Below, piece by piece: positions 41,460-50,490 of a stretch of DNA of 64,000 nucleotides. Numbering within the stretch: position 1 is the stretch's first letter; every line of letters starts with the position of its first letter. Made by a program: the position numbers and the translations under genes. The notes beneath the pieces are model-generated. The model made no database searches. It had not been told where the DNA came from and saw nothing but the letters and a program-made list of their open reading frames with translations. The stretch is taken from positions 186,001 through 250,000 of the forward strand of contig CAVXUW010000004.1 of assembly GCA_963765105.1 (NCBI GenBank), written 5' to 3'. The DNA is from CALMEC01 sp963765105 (GTDB lineage Bacteria; Actinomycetota; Thermoleophilia; Miltoncostaeales; Miltoncostaeaceae).

Positions 41460-41711
41460 CTACTCCGGGTGAACGAAGATGCGGCGGCCCTTGCGGCCCT
41501 TGGTGAACTCCACCCGGCCGGACACCGTCGCAAAAATCGTGTGGTCGCGACCGAGTCCCGTGCCGTCACCCGGGTGAAAACGCGTTCCCCGTTGACGGAC
41601 GATGATGCTGCCCGCGGGAACGACCTGGCCCGCGAAGACCTTCACACCGAGGCGTTGCGCCTGGGAGTCACGACCGTTGCGGCTGGAGCCGCCACCTTTT
41701 TTATGGGCCAT
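41460..41711 (-). CDS. rpmA: 50S ribosomal protein L27
   Basis: The product has 83 residues: MAHKKGGGSSRNGRDSQAQR is the canonical L27 N-terminus that reaches the peptidyl transferase centre. There is no Firmicutes-type cleavable N-terminal extension. The ATG at 41711 is preceded by GAGGGAG at a good spacing. It lies 12 bases after rplU and 13 before obg. Confidence 0.97.
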   Translation of the reverse strand: MAHKKGGGSSRNGRDSQAQRLGVKVFAGQVVPAGSIIVRQRGTRFHPGDGTGLGRDHTIFATVSGRVEFTKGRKGRRIFVHPE

Positions 41712-41723
41712 CTGGTGCTCCCT

Positions 41724-42020
41724 CTACGACGCGATCGACTCGATGACGACGCGCGACAACCGCGAGCGGTGTCCACGCTTCTTCTTGCTGTCCTTCTTCG
41801 CGCGGTAGGTGAACACCACGACCTTCTTGCCGAGCAGATGCTCCTCGACCCGCGCAGTGACCGAACCGCCATCGTTGATGGCGCCGTCGTCACCAACCGC
41901 AAGCACGGGCGGAGTGAACGTTTCGCCCGGCTCGACGGCGAGACGATCGACGAGAAGGCTGTCACCCTCGCGAACTCGGTACTGCTTTCCGCCGACGGCG
42001 ATCACTGCGTAGTTGGCCAT
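41724..42020 (-). CDS. rplU: 50S ribosomal protein L21
   Basis: The product has 98 residues. MANYAVIAVGGKQYRVREGD and the end KKKRGHRSRLSRVVIESI match L21, which binds 23S rRNA and L20. The ATG at 42020 has GGGAGAG a few bases upstream. A possible attenuator hairpin lies in the short leader before it. It is the first gene of rplU-rpmA-obg-proB-proA-nadD-rsfS. Confidence 0.97.
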   Translation of the reverse strand: MANYAVIAVGGKQYRVREGDSLLVDRLAVEPGETFTPPVLAVGDDGAINDGGSVTARVEEHLLGKKVVVFTYRAKKDSKKKRGHRSRLSRVVIESIAS

Positions 42021-42045
42021 TCACTCTCCCGATCGAAACACAAAA

Positions 42046-42077
42046 GCGCCCGGACCGAGGCGCGGTCGCGGATTGTA
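42046..42077 (-). promoter_or_regulatory. rplU promoter -10 and leader hairpin with T-rich tail (possible attenuator)
   Basis: TACAAT (minus strand, plus positions 42072-42077) is a good -10 box. The transcript would begin near 42065 and at once form GCGCC/GGCGC (42063-42059 with 42050-42046), followed by TTTTGTGTTT, like an intrinsic terminator, then the rplU ribosome site. This suits autoregulation of L21/L27 synthesis by attenuation. It was judged by eye, without folding. Confidence 0.5.
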
Positions 42078-42091
42078 CCCGATTCGGTCGG

Positions 42092-43318
42092 CTAACGGGA
42101 ATGCGTGGTGGGCTTGCCCGCACCTGCGGCGCGTGTGCGACGGTCGACGACATCGTCGTCACCGTCCATCCCGTCATCGTCGCCGGCGACCACCACGATG
42201 TCGCGGCCTTTGCCCTTGGCACTGTAGAGCGCTTTGTCGGCGCGACGGATGAGCTCCTCCAACGTCCCAAGTCCGCTGGCCACCCCAATGCTGACGGTGA
42301 CGTTCAGCCGGGCGCCTTCGGTGTCAACGACCAACGCGGCGACCGCGGCGCGCACGCGTTCGGCCACCATTGCCGCAGACTCGAGCGGCGTGGCCGGCAT
42401 GAGCAAGGCAAACTCCTCGCCACCAAACCGTGCCGCCATGTCCGTGCCACGGGCGCTTTCGGCGATAACTCCGGCCACTGCGGCGATGACGTCATCTCCT
42501 GCCAGGTGCCCATGTTTGTTGTTGATGTCGCGGAGGTAGTCGAGGTCGATCATCGCGAGGGACGTGAGGCCCTGGCCGCGTTGGATGAGCTCTTCCCCGC
42601 GCTCACTGAAGAAGCGAGCGTTGTAGAGCCCGGTTTTCGCGTCGGTCCAGCTCTCCTGCTCCAAGCGGGGGATCTGCAAAGCCCGTGCGATGAGAATGAG
42701 CGGAAGCATGGCGAACAGGCTGGTCACGGGCTCCACATTCCAGGCGAGCGCAATGGCCGACCCTGAGCACAGCACGAGGCTGTCGAGGGAAAGGTGAGTA
42801 AAGGTAAAGAGGCGGGTCTGGCGCAGGCTTTCACCGCGGGCAAGTTTGAGGATGCCGGCCAGCACGAGGTGGTTGACAAGGGTGAAGGCGATGGTCGCCA
42901 GAGCAACCCACAATCCCCACGTCTTTCCCGGTGTGCTGGGGCCAAGACCGACAAGGCCCTGCGCGAGCAATGCCGGGATGGCGTAGTTCGCCATGTTGAA
43001 CACCGGCATGTACCAGGGGTAGCGCTCCCGAGCCCAGATGGGAAGGAACATGAGGGTGGCCACAAGGACCACCGACAGGGGCGGAAGCACAACCACCGCG
43101 GCGAAGAGGAACGCGAGCGAGATGTCGTAGCCCAGGCGGGGGGATGCCTGCACCAGGAACAGTTGGGCCGTCGCGGCACCCGCGGCGAAGGTGACAAGCG
43201 CCCAGACGTCACCGATGCCTGGGTCGCGAATCGTCTCGACAACAGTCGCGGCGACTGCGACAAACACGCAGCAAAGGACGTAGATGTACGCCCCGCGAGA
43301 TAGCGTTGGTCCCCTCAT
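42092..43318 (-). CDS. Membrane-bound diguanylate cyclase (GGEEF)
   Basis: The product has 408 residues. About seven hydrophobic segments (11-215) form a membrane sensor-like region similar to MASE-type domains, then a GGDEF domain (222-390). The active site is GGEEF (299-303) and the RGTD inhibitory site lies five residues before it (290-293), so feedback inhibition by c-di-GMP is likely. It would make c-di-GMP in response to an unknown membrane signal. An Asp-rich and basic tail ends the protein. The start is ATG 43318. Confidence 0.9.
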   Translation of the reverse strand: MRGPTLSRGAYIYVLCCVFVAVAATVVETIRDPGIGDVWALVTFAAGAATAQLFLVQASPRLGYDISLAFLFAAVVVLPPLSVVLVATLMFLPIWARERYPWYMPVFNMANYAIPALLAQGLVGLGPSTPGKTWGLWVALATIAFTLVNHLVLAGILKLARGESLRQTRLFTFTHLSLDSLVLCSGSAIALAWNVEPVTSLFAMLPLILIARALQIPRLEQESWTDAKTGLYNARFFSERGEELIQRGQGLTSLAMIDLDYLRDINNKHGHLAGDDVIAAVAGVIAESARGTDMAARFGGEEFALLMPATPLESAAMVAERVRAAVAALVVDTEGARLNVTVSIGVASGLGTLEELIRRADKALYSAKGKGRDIVVVAGDDDGMDGDDDVVDRRTRAAGAGKPTTHSR

Positions 43319-43367
43319 GTTCCGAGTGCTCTATCGGCAGGTTGACACCAAAACACGAGCCACCTGA

Positions 43368-43389
43368 CCGCAGAGCGCGGCTTTTTTTT
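43368..43389 (+). terminator. Orphan intrinsic terminator on the plus strand
   Basis: CCGC-agagc-GCGG (43368-43380) is followed by C and eight T residues (43382-43389). A competing pairing AGCC/GGCT (43358-43361 with 43379-43382) would extend it. No plus-strand gene lies upstream, so it may end an unannotated small or antisense RNA across the diguanylate cyclase start region. Confidence 0.5.
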
Positions 43390-43464
43390 CGTGCTGAGCG
43401 CCAGATCACCTCCAAAAACTCAGAAAAGGTCCGCCCCCCGTGCATGGTACGCATGAGCGACGGG

Positions 43465-44913
43465 CTAGATCGGCGTGATGCTGACCTCGTGCACACTGAG
43501 CGATGCGTCCGGCTCGAGGCGGATACGTTTGCCCGTTTCCGCTTCGATATCGGCGATACCGGCGTCTTCATCACCAGAGACGAACTCGATGACCGCAGGG
43601 TTGATGCTCACCGCGAAAGCCTTCTCGGATCGGCCCGCCAGGTTGCGACGGATCTCACGGTCGACGTCGACGGCGTGGGTCTCGTCACTCGGGACGACGC
43701 CCACCCCGGCGCACGTCGGACACGCCACCGTCATGATCTCGCGTGGGCCGTCGCTGATGTTTTGACGGGTCATCTCCACGAGCCCGAGCGGTGAGATGTC
43801 AACGACGTAGGCCTTGGCGCGGTCGCGTTCGAGGGCAACTTCCAGTGCCTGACGCACGGCTTTACGGTTGCGCTGATCGTTCATGTCGATGAAGTCGATG
43901 ATGATCATGCCGCCGATGTCCCGGAGACGAAGCTGACGCACGACTTCCTCGGCGGCCTCGAGATTCGTCTGGGTGATGGTCTCCTCGAGGGTGGTCTTCC
44001 CCCGCCCCACGTGGCGTCCGCTGTTGACGTCGATCACCGTCATCGCTTCGGTGTCATCGATGATGAGATATCCGCCCGACGGCAAGTCGGCGCGGCGATC
44101 GAGGGTCGCGCGAAGCGCCTTGTCGACCCCGTAGCGCTGCATGAGCGGTGTGGAGTCCTTGTAGTAGCGAATACGTTCGGCCAAGTCGGGAGACGTCCGC
44201 TGCAAGAAGTCGAGGATCCGCTGGTACTGCACTTCGTCGTCGATCAGCACCTCGTCGATGTGCTCCCCGAACAGGTCACGAATGACCTTGAGCGACCGGT
44301 CGGCCTCGCTGTAGAGGAGGCTCGGCGCCTTCACCTGTTCGGCGCGTGCCAACAGCGCCGCCCACAACCGTTGCAGGGCGATGAGGTCGCGTTGGAGTTC
44401 TTTTGCGGTGGCGCCCGCAGCCTGGGTCCGCACGATGATGCCGCCGTCGCTCAAGTCGAGTGACTTGCAGATCTTTCGTAGGCGATCGCGTTCTTCGTCG
44501 TCGAGTCGTTTGCTGACGCCAAAGCCGTCGCCGTAGGGGACATAGACCAGGAAGCGCCCGGCGAGCGAGAGCTGCATCGACAGGCGCGAGCCCTTGGTTC
44601 CCATGGGGTCCTTGACCGCCTGGACGAGGATCTCATCGCCTTTTTTGAGCAGGTCGCTGATGAGACGGCGGCTCTTGGGAACGCCCATTGCCACGACCTC
44701 ATCGACGTGGAGAAAGCCTGCCTTGTCGATGCCAACGTCGACGAACGCCGCTTCCATGCCGGACAGGACATTCTCGACCCGCCCCTTCCAGACATGCCCC
44801 ACAACCGACCGACGCCCACGCCGTTCGATGTGGCACTCGGTGACTCGGTCGCCCTCGGTGATGGCAACTCGTGTTTCGAAGCGATCGACGGAGACGAGGA
44901 TGCGGGTGGTCAC
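43465..44913 (-). CDS. rng: Ribonuclease E/G family
   Basis: The product has 482 residues, catalytic core only. It has the S1 domain start (WKGRVENVLSGMEAAFVDVG), the 5' sensor region, catalytic IDVNSGRHVG (first Asp) and IDFIDMND (second Asp), and the zinc-link VACPTCAGVGVV. It processes rRNA and mRNA 5' ends. There is no long C-terminal scaffold, so it is nearer RNase G. The GTG start overlaps the DUF697 stop (GTGA), making it the last gene of the mreB-rodA operon. Confidence 0.95.
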   Translation of the reverse strand: MTTRILVSVDRFETRVAITEGDRVTECHIERRGRRSVVGHVWKGRVENVLSGMEAAFVDVGIDKAGFLHVDEVVAMGVPKSRRLISDLLKKGDEILVQAVKDPMGTKGSRLSMQLSLAGRFLVYVPYGDGFGVSKRLDDEERDRLRKICKSLDLSDGGIIVRTQAAGATAKELQRDLIALQRLWAALLARAEQVKAPSLLYSEADRSLKVIRDLFGEHIDEVLIDDEVQYQRILDFLQRTSPDLAERIRYYKDSTPLMQRYGVDKALRATLDRRADLPSGGYLIIDDTEAMTVIDVNSGRHVGRGKTTLEETITQTNLEAAEEVVRQLRLRDIGGMIIIDFIDMNDQRNRKAVRQALEVALERDRAKAYVVDISPLGLVEMTRQNISDGPREIMTVACPTCAGVGVVPSDETHAVDVDREIRRNLAGRSEKAFAVSINPAVIEFVSGDEDAGIADIEAETGKRIRLEPDASLSVHEVSITPI

Positions 44914-45788
44914 GCGCGTCCCCGGCGGCCGCGAAGCCCGGTGATGATCGAGCTGAGGCCGTCGAGCGGTGCGTCGGCCCGGTCACCGGCCTGGGTAAAC
45001 CAGACCTTTGCGGCCTCACCCACCGTTGTCGTCGCCGAGAAAGCAACGCCACCGCGCAGGGCAAAGCCTGCGACGGGAACCGACGCGAGTGCGCGACGTG
45101 CGATGGCACGCCACCCGAACGCGCTGATGAGCACTCCCACAAGTTCCGGAGCCCGCCGTGAATCGAGGGGCCGGCCATAGACCGCCGCGAGTTGCGCAAC
45201 GAGACGCACCTGAATCAGCGTGATGGCCGGCAGGTCCGCCCCCGGGAGAACGGCCACGGCGCCGACGGTGGCCGATTGGCGGGCCGCTTTGGCAATGAGT
45301 GCGTCGGCAACCTCGGCACGAAGCGCCGGGTGGCGACGGGCTGCCGCCACGGCGTCGTCACCAAGCACGCGGGCGATAACGCGGCTAATCCCCGCGGCGT
45401 CGTCGAGGCTTGGCACATGAGCGATGTTCGACGGCTCAAGCGGTGGATGGGTGAGCAGTTCGGCTTCGGCGGCGTCGCGCTCGACACGGTTGCCGGTGAT
45501 GAGGCACAGAACCCGGCGCCCGTCGTGCTTTGCACCCGCCAGAACGGCGGCGGCGAGAGTGACGTCGTGGTGCGGCGCGGCCACATGAATGAGCAGGTCG
45601 TGCGGGTCTGAGAGCGACGCATCTGCCGCCACGCCAATGATTGCGCGCAGCCGGGCAGTGGCAACCGGTTCACCGTCGAGCACGGCGAGGGCACCACCCG
45701 TGCCCGAGGTGCGTTCAACCCCCCGTACCGCGTTGACGAAGGGTCTTAGGGCGCCGGCGCCTTTCGTGAATGCGCGAAGGCCTCCCAC
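44910..45788 (-). CDS. DUF697 protein with a GTPase-like half lacking a P-loop
   Basis: The product has 292 residues. Residues ~65-160 (LLIHVAAPHHDVTLAAAVLAG, VLCLITGNRVERDA) resemble the latter half of a small GTPase fold, but no GxxxxGKS/T is present, so GTP binding is unlikely. Residues ~170-275 match DUF697 (ATVGAVAVLPGADLPAITLIQVRLVAQLA, GWRAIARRALASVPVAGFALRGGVAF), which enters the membrane in YcjF-like proteins. Its place between rodA and rng links it to envelope work; no function is known. The GTG start follows the rodA stop directly. Confidence 0.68.
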   Translation of the reverse strand: MGGLRAFTKGAGALRPFVNAVRGVERTSGTGGALAVLDGEPVATARLRAIIGVAADASLSDPHDLLIHVAAPHHDVTLAAAVLAGAKHDGRRVLCLITGNRVERDAAEAELLTHPPLEPSNIAHVPSLDDAAGISRVIARVLGDDAVAAARRHPALRAEVADALIAKAARQSATVGAVAVLPGADLPAITLIQVRLVAQLAAVYGRPLDSRRAPELVGVLISAFGWRAIARRALASVPVAGFALRGGVAFSATTTVGEAAKVWFTQAGDRADAPLDGLSSIITGLRGRRGRA

Positions 45789-46946
45789 TTAACGCGCCAT
45801 CGCCCCGCTACGCCGATGGATGCGCAGCAGGATGCCGACGGCAATGAGATTTGTGAGTGTGTGACTTCCGCCGTAGCTCATGAAAGGGAGGGGGATTCCG
45901 GTGATGGGCATGATCGTAACGTTCATGCCGATGTTAACGAAGACTTGGAAAGCAAGCATGGCGGCGATGCCGCCGGCAATCAACTGCTCGAACATCGTGG
46001 GAGCTCGCATCATGATGCGAATTGCGCGCCAGATGACGAGCGACAGCACCAGGATAAGGGTTACGACCCCGACAAAGCCGTAGATCTCACCGGCGGCAGC
46101 AAAAATAAAGTCGGTGTGGTGCTCCGGAAGGATGTCGTTGCGCACCTGAGTCGCTCCGTCGGCCCCGCGCCCAAAGGCGCCGCCGGCGCCCACCGCCGTC
46201 TTGGTCTGTGCGGCCTGGTAGCCGGTGCCGACGAGGTCGCGACTGGGATCGAAAAGCACAAGGATACGGTTGACCTGGTACTCACGCAGGATTGGCAGGC
46301 CGATGGATGGCAGCACCCACAGGAGCAGGACGCCGAAACCGACGATCGCGCTGCCGGCCGCCACAAAGTGCTTGGCCGGAATGCCGGCGAAGAACAACAT
46401 CCCAATGAGGATGGCGAAGTACACCAGCGAGGTGCCCAGGTCGGGCTGAACGAAAACGATGATCGCCGGAAGAACCGTGGTGCCCAAGGCAAGCAGGCTG
46501 AACTGCGGTGTGCCGATCTCGCTGCGACGCTCCGAAATGATGGCCGCAAGGATGATGATCATGGCGACCTTGCCAATCTCCGACGGCTGGAACTGGAACA
46601 CGCCGAAGTCGATCCATCGGCGCGAACCACGAATGGGGGCACCGATGATCTGCACAATTGTCACCGCGCCAATGAGCGCTCCCCAGACCGTCCACACCCG
46701 CCGGCGAAACAGGTCGAGGTCGATCGCCATCGCGGCGGCCATCACGGCCACGCCCAGAGCCACGTAGATCAGGTGCCGCGAAGAAAGGCTGCCTCCGGGA
46801 TCGTCCGCCGTTGTGATGTCGACGAGTTTCAACCCAAAGATGGTGATCGCCCCGACACCGAGTACCAGGAGCCAGTCCAGGCGCCCCACGATGTGCCGCG
46901 CCCAAATCAGGGCCTGCGCGGCGGGTGCGGGAGCGAGAGTCGCCAT
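45789..46946 (-). CDS. rodA: RodA, SEDS peptidoglycan glycosyltransferase
   Basis: The product has 385 residues and about ten membrane helices. SEDS motifs are clear: GSRRWIDFGVFQFQPSEIGK, FVQPDLGTSLVYF with the key Asp, LPEHHTDFIFAAAGEIYGF and TGIPLPFMSYGGSHTLTN. It polymerises glycan strands during side-wall growth with the PBP2 encoded just upstream. The ATG at 46946 shares a base with the mrdA stop (TGATG). Confidence 0.95.
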   Translation of the reverse strand: MATLAPAPAAQALIWARHIVGRLDWLLVLGVGAITIFGLKLVDITTADDPGGSLSSRHLIYVALGVAVMAAAMAIDLDLFRRRVWTVWGALIGAVTIVQIIGAPIRGSRRWIDFGVFQFQPSEIGKVAMIIILAAIISERRSEIGTPQFSLLALGTTVLPAIIVFVQPDLGTSLVYFAILIGMLFFAGIPAKHFVAAGSAIVGFGVLLLWVLPSIGLPILREYQVNRILVLFDPSRDLVGTGYQAAQTKTAVGAGGAFGRGADGATQVRNDILPEHHTDFIFAAAGEIYGFVGVVTLILVLSLVIWRAIRIMMRAPTMFEQLIAGGIAAMLAFQVFVNIGMNVTIMPITGIPLPFMSYGGSHTLTNLIAVGILLRIHRRSGAMAR

Positions 46947-48985
46947 CAGTCAGCCACCGCTGTGGCGCTGGGGTTGCGCCCGGCGTTGCAGTCAGCGGGG
47001 TCCCGATCGAGGGCCGTGACGAGCGCCTTGCAGGCGGCCGGGGCTGCGGCAACTGTGCCCAGCCCGCCGTTTTGAATCACGACAGCGACAACGTACTTTG
47101 GCGGCTCGTCGCCACCGACCGGCCCGTAGCCGACAAACCACGAGTGGTCCTTTCGCGCCTTGCCGTTGCGACTGTTCTCCGCGGTCCCGGTCTTCCCGGC
47201 GACCAGGTTCGGGAGCTTCGAGAACACCGACTGGGCGGTACCTTGACCGTTGTTCACCACGTCATAAAGGCCGCCGGTGACCGCCTCGAGCACGCCCGGG
47301 TTGATCGTGGGCAGCGTGCTCTCGGGGAGCCCTTTGGTGATGTCGAGCAGGATGTTGCTCGCGTCGTCGGCACTGCGAATCTTGTCCCCAACGGTGGGGG
47401 TCCTGAGGCGATGTTTGTCGTCGATGATGGCGGCGTAGGCGCGCGCCATCTGAAGCGGCGTCGCCGTCAAGAATCCCTGCCCCACGGACATGTTGATCGT
47501 GTCACCGGGCCGCCAGGTGTTCGGTGCCTCGATGGCGAACGTCCGTGAGCGTTTCCAGTCGCGGTCCGGCAGGACGCCCGACGCTTCTGCGCCCTCGGGG
47601 AGGTCGACTTGCGTGGTTGCCCCGAGCCCGAGCGCTTGCGACCAGTAGCGCAGCTTGTTGTTGCCCTCGCGCCGACCGGGTTCCCGGGTTCTCAAGTGAA
47701 TGCGATTTCCGACCTGATAGAAGAACGTGTCGCTCGACATCATCAGCGCGCCTCGAACCGGCATGTCCGGCAGCTCGATGCCACGAAAGTTCCGAAATAC
47801 CGTTCCCCCGTAGATGAGTTGCTTCGGAGACGTCAGCGGCTCATCCGGCTGGAGAGCCCCGGAGTTGAGCGCGGCGATCGCGGTGACGGGTTTGAATGTC
47901 GACGCCGGAGGGTAGGCCCAGACGGCCCGGTTGATCCCAAAACTCCGGCTCTTCCACTTCTTCTGGTAGGCCTTGATCGCGCCGGGTTTACCGCGGCTGT
48001 AGAGCACCGGGTCAACTTGAGGGAAGGACGACATGGCAACCACTTGGCCGGTTTGTGCGTCCAGCACAACCCCTCCCCCACCACCGTCGAACTCGGCTTT
48101 CGTCAACACCGCCTCGGCGATGGCGTCGTCAAGCGCCTTCTGAACGTCGATGTCGATGCTCGTCACGAGCGTCGCCCCGGGCTTGGCCGGACGCTCCGAC
48201 AGAACGGTGCGCCCGGTGGGCTGGCCGCTGCCATCGACCTCGATGCGGCGTTCCCCGTCCTCGCCACGAAGAAATCGCTCGTACTTTGACTCGAGGCCCG
48301 CACGGCCGACGATGGCGTCGTTCCGATAGCCCCGCTTTCGGTAGGCGTCGGCGTCTTCCACCGGGATCTGCCCAACGTACCCCAGCACGTGAGAGAGGTA
48401 GGCACCCTCTTCATAGCGACGACGGAAGGTGCGCTCGAGACGGATACCGGGGAACTCGCGGATGCGTTCGTTGAGCGCAAGGAACAACGGATCGTCCTCG
48501 GCGAGGTCGGGCTGCAGGACCACCGACTTGTACGAGGCGCTCTTGTTGCCGCGCTTCATGCGATTGCGCAGCACCGCAGGTTTCACCCCGATCACCGCGG
48601 CAACGCGCTTAAGCGTCGCGTCGCCCTCCGGCGTCAGCTTGTAGTCCGTTTCGCTGCCCTCGCCGAGGTCCTGAGGCAGAGCCACGACGTCCCACGCTTC
48701 ACGGCTCGTGGCGATGACCTTGGAGTTCCGATCGAGGATGTCGCCGCGTGGCGCCGGGATGTTGATGGTGCGCACGCTGTTGCCCTCGGCGCGCTCCTCG
48801 AAACCGGCGGCGCCGACCACTTGAAGGAACCACAGACGCACGACGAGGATGCCGAAGAGCACCATGACGATCGAGCCAAACAGGCCGATACGCCGGGCGG
48901 TCGTGGACGACAGCATCCGCCCGTTCGGACCCGACGGCTGCACGGGCTCGGTGACATGCGGAAGACTCACGCCGTCACCAGCCAT
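46946..48985 (-). CDS. mrdA: Penicillin-binding protein 2 (transpeptidase)
   Basis: The product has 679 residues. An N-terminal membrane helix (about 28-52) is followed by the pedestal (PAPRGDILDRNSKVIA) and the transpeptidase domain with SxxK in YPPASTFKPVTA, SSDTFF for SxN and AGKTGTAEN for KTG. It cross-links peptidoglycan as the RodA partner. The ATG at 48985 lies 19 bases within the end of mreD. Length and motif spacing are normal for class B PBP2. Confidence 0.95.
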   Translation of the reverse strand: MAGDGVSLPHVTEPVQPSGPNGRMLSSTTARRIGLFGSIVMVLFGILVVRLWFLQVVGAAGFEERAEGNSVRTINIPAPRGDILDRNSKVIATSREAWDVVALPQDLGEGSETDYKLTPEGDATLKRVAAVIGVKPAVLRNRMKRGNKSASYKSVVLQPDLAEDDPLFLALNERIREFPGIRLERTFRRRYEEGAYLSHVLGYVGQIPVEDADAYRKRGYRNDAIVGRAGLESKYERFLRGEDGERRIEVDGSGQPTGRTVLSERPAKPGATLVTSIDIDVQKALDDAIAEAVLTKAEFDGGGGGVVLDAQTGQVVAMSSFPQVDPVLYSRGKPGAIKAYQKKWKSRSFGINRAVWAYPPASTFKPVTAIAALNSGALQPDEPLTSPKQLIYGGTVFRNFRGIELPDMPVRGALMMSSDTFFYQVGNRIHLRTREPGRREGNNKLRYWSQALGLGATTQVDLPEGAEASGVLPDRDWKRSRTFAIEAPNTWRPGDTINMSVGQGFLTATPLQMARAYAAIIDDKHRLRTPTVGDKIRSADDASNILLDITKGLPESTLPTINPGVLEAVTGGLYDVVNNGQGTAQSVFSKLPNLVAGKTGTAENSRNGKARKDHSWFVGYGPVGGDEPPKYVVAVVIQNGGLGTVAAAPAACKALVTALDRDPADCNAGRNPSATAVAD

Positions 48986-49530
48986 GGCTCCACAACCCGC
49001 GGTGCCCCCAAAAGTCGCCGTGCAATCCACCACGCCGGCAACCCAACGAGAGGAGCAAAGACCAGGTGAGGAAGGGCGAGGTCGCGCACGAGGAAAGCGA
49101 TCGGCGGGCCACTTCCGCGAAGCAACTCAACAGCCCCAACCCACAGCGGCACGATCGCCGCCGCGACGCTGCTGACGAGAAGCCCGGTCCACCGCCCGAT
49201 GGGGTGAGCATTCTCCGCGAATCGTCCGGACCAGGCACCGATGGCAACGTACGCCAGCGCGATGACTCCAAGCGTCGCACTCGGGGTGATGAGCTCGATG
49301 ATCAGGCCGGCGGCGAAACCGGCGCAGGCGCCGACGATCACTCCGCGCAATGCACCCACCGCGACAATGGCGACAACCAAGACGTTGGGTATGGCGTCGA
49401 GCGGGCCGACGTCAAACCGTGGCATGACCGACTGCGTGAATGCCGTTACGAGCACGAGGATGACGACAGAGCGCAGAGCGGGACCGTCGTTCGATGGGCG
49501 CCATCCGAATGAGGGCATGAGGCGCATCAT
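48967..49530 (-). CDS. mreD: Rod-shape protein MreD
   Basis: The product has 187 residues with about five membrane helices. The middle GALRGVIVGACAGFAAGLIIELITPSATLGVIALAY is typical of MreD, the small membrane member of the elongasome. It overlaps mreC by four bases and mrdA by 19. The sequence is poorly conserved in general, and position in the operon is the strongest evidence. Confidence 0.88.
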   Translation of the reverse strand: MMRLMPSFGWRPSNDGPALRSVVILVLVTAFTQSVMPRFDVGPLDAIPNVLVVAIVAVGALRGVIVGACAGFAAGLIIELITPSATLGVIALAYVAIGAWSGRFAENAHPIGRWTGLLVSSVAAAIVPLWVGAVELLRGSGPPIAFLVRDLALPHLVFAPLVGLPAWWIARRLLGAPRVVEPWLVTA

Positions 49531-50477
49531 GGAACGTCCGCCCGACGTCTCGCCAGCGCACTTGCCGGTGTGAAGACCATCACCTCGGTGAGCTCGGACG
49601 GGTTGCGGAAGGGTTCGACCTGCACCGTCTGAACCTCCTGCTCTGCGGAGCTCACGCTCGTGACCACACCGAGCGGAATACCCGACGGGTAGACCGATGG
49701 CAATGTGTCGGTGCCGGCGCCGGTGGTCACCACAACGTCGCCGACCGCGATGGCTTCGAGCCCAGGTACGCCTTCGAGCTTCAACTGCCCGGCAGCGCCA
49801 GCGCGGAGAAGCCCCAAGTTGTTCCTGGCGCTCTCGGTCTTCGCGGCGATCGCGTTGGCCGGATCCGTGATGAACGTGACGATGGCCGAGCGCGCCTCAA
49901 CACTGGTGACCAGTCCGATGAGCGCGGGGTACACCTCCGAGTTCCGCTCACCCGGAACGAACACCAAGGAGTTCTTGGTGATCCCATGGTTCGTGCCGCG
50001 ATCGATGCTGACCCTTTTGTTGTAGTCGATCTGGGATCGTCCGATGATCGTGGCGGCAACGGGGGTGTAGTCGGTACGGCCGATCTGGGCGAGCTTGAGC
50101 TGTTTGCGCAGCTCGACGGCGGCGGAGCCGTCGACAGCATTCGCGGTGAGTTTCTCGCGGAGCTCGGCGTTCTCGAGCGCAAGACGGTCGCGTTCCACAC
50201 GAGCGCCACGGAGATCGCCAAACCAGTTCCATCCGTCTTTCACCGGCTGGATGGCGGCAACGGCCACATCCTGCACCGGGGTGACGACCGAGGTGACCGT
50301 GCCCTTGAACCTGTGAAGGAAGCCTCCATCCCCTTCCCGGAAGAACGTCGTGAACAGAACGACGCACACCAGAAGGAGGCCGATGACCACGCCGCGCCGT
50401 AGGGCGATGCGCCGACGCGACACTCGCGGCGGTCCGTCGCCGGTCACGGGCCGAGGCGGGATCCCCCCGCCGCCCAT
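49527..50477 (-). CDS. mreC: Rod-shape protein MreC
   Basis: The product has 316 residues. It has a basic cytoplasmic tail, one membrane helix (about 26-43), a coiled coil (about 75-110, RDRLALENAELREKL) and two beta-barrel subdomains (VAATIIGRSQIDYNKRVSIDRGTNHGI; GDVVVTTG..GIPLGVV). MreC links MreB to PBP2 outside the membrane. I chose the ATG at 50477, 13 bases after the mreB stop. Confidence 0.92.
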   Translation of the reverse strand: MGGGGIPPRPVTGDGPPRVSRRRIALRRGVVIGLLLVCVVLFTTFFREGDGGFLHRFKGTVTSVVTPVQDVAVAAIQPVKDGWNWFGDLRGARVERDRLALENAELREKLTANAVDGSAAVELRKQLKLAQIGRTDYTPVAATIIGRSQIDYNKRVSIDRGTNHGITKNSLVFVPGERNSEVYPALIGLVTSVEARSAIVTFITDPANAIAAKTESARNNLGLLRAGAAGQLKLEGVPGLEAIAVGDVVVTTGAGTDTLPSVYPSGIPLGVVTSVSSAEQEVQTVQVEPFRNPSELTEVMVFTPASALARRRADVP

Positions 50478-50490
50478 TGCCGATTGCGTA

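Noticed and set aside
41712..41723. Separate promoter or leader for rpmA
   Set aside because: Only 12 bases separate it from rplU; a ribosome site is present but there is no space for a promoter.
48035..48055. Extra copy of the array palindrome inside mrdA (CCACTTGGCC)
   Set aside because: Single, lies in coding sequence (Gly-Gln-Val-Val) and lacks 23-bp neighbours; chance match.
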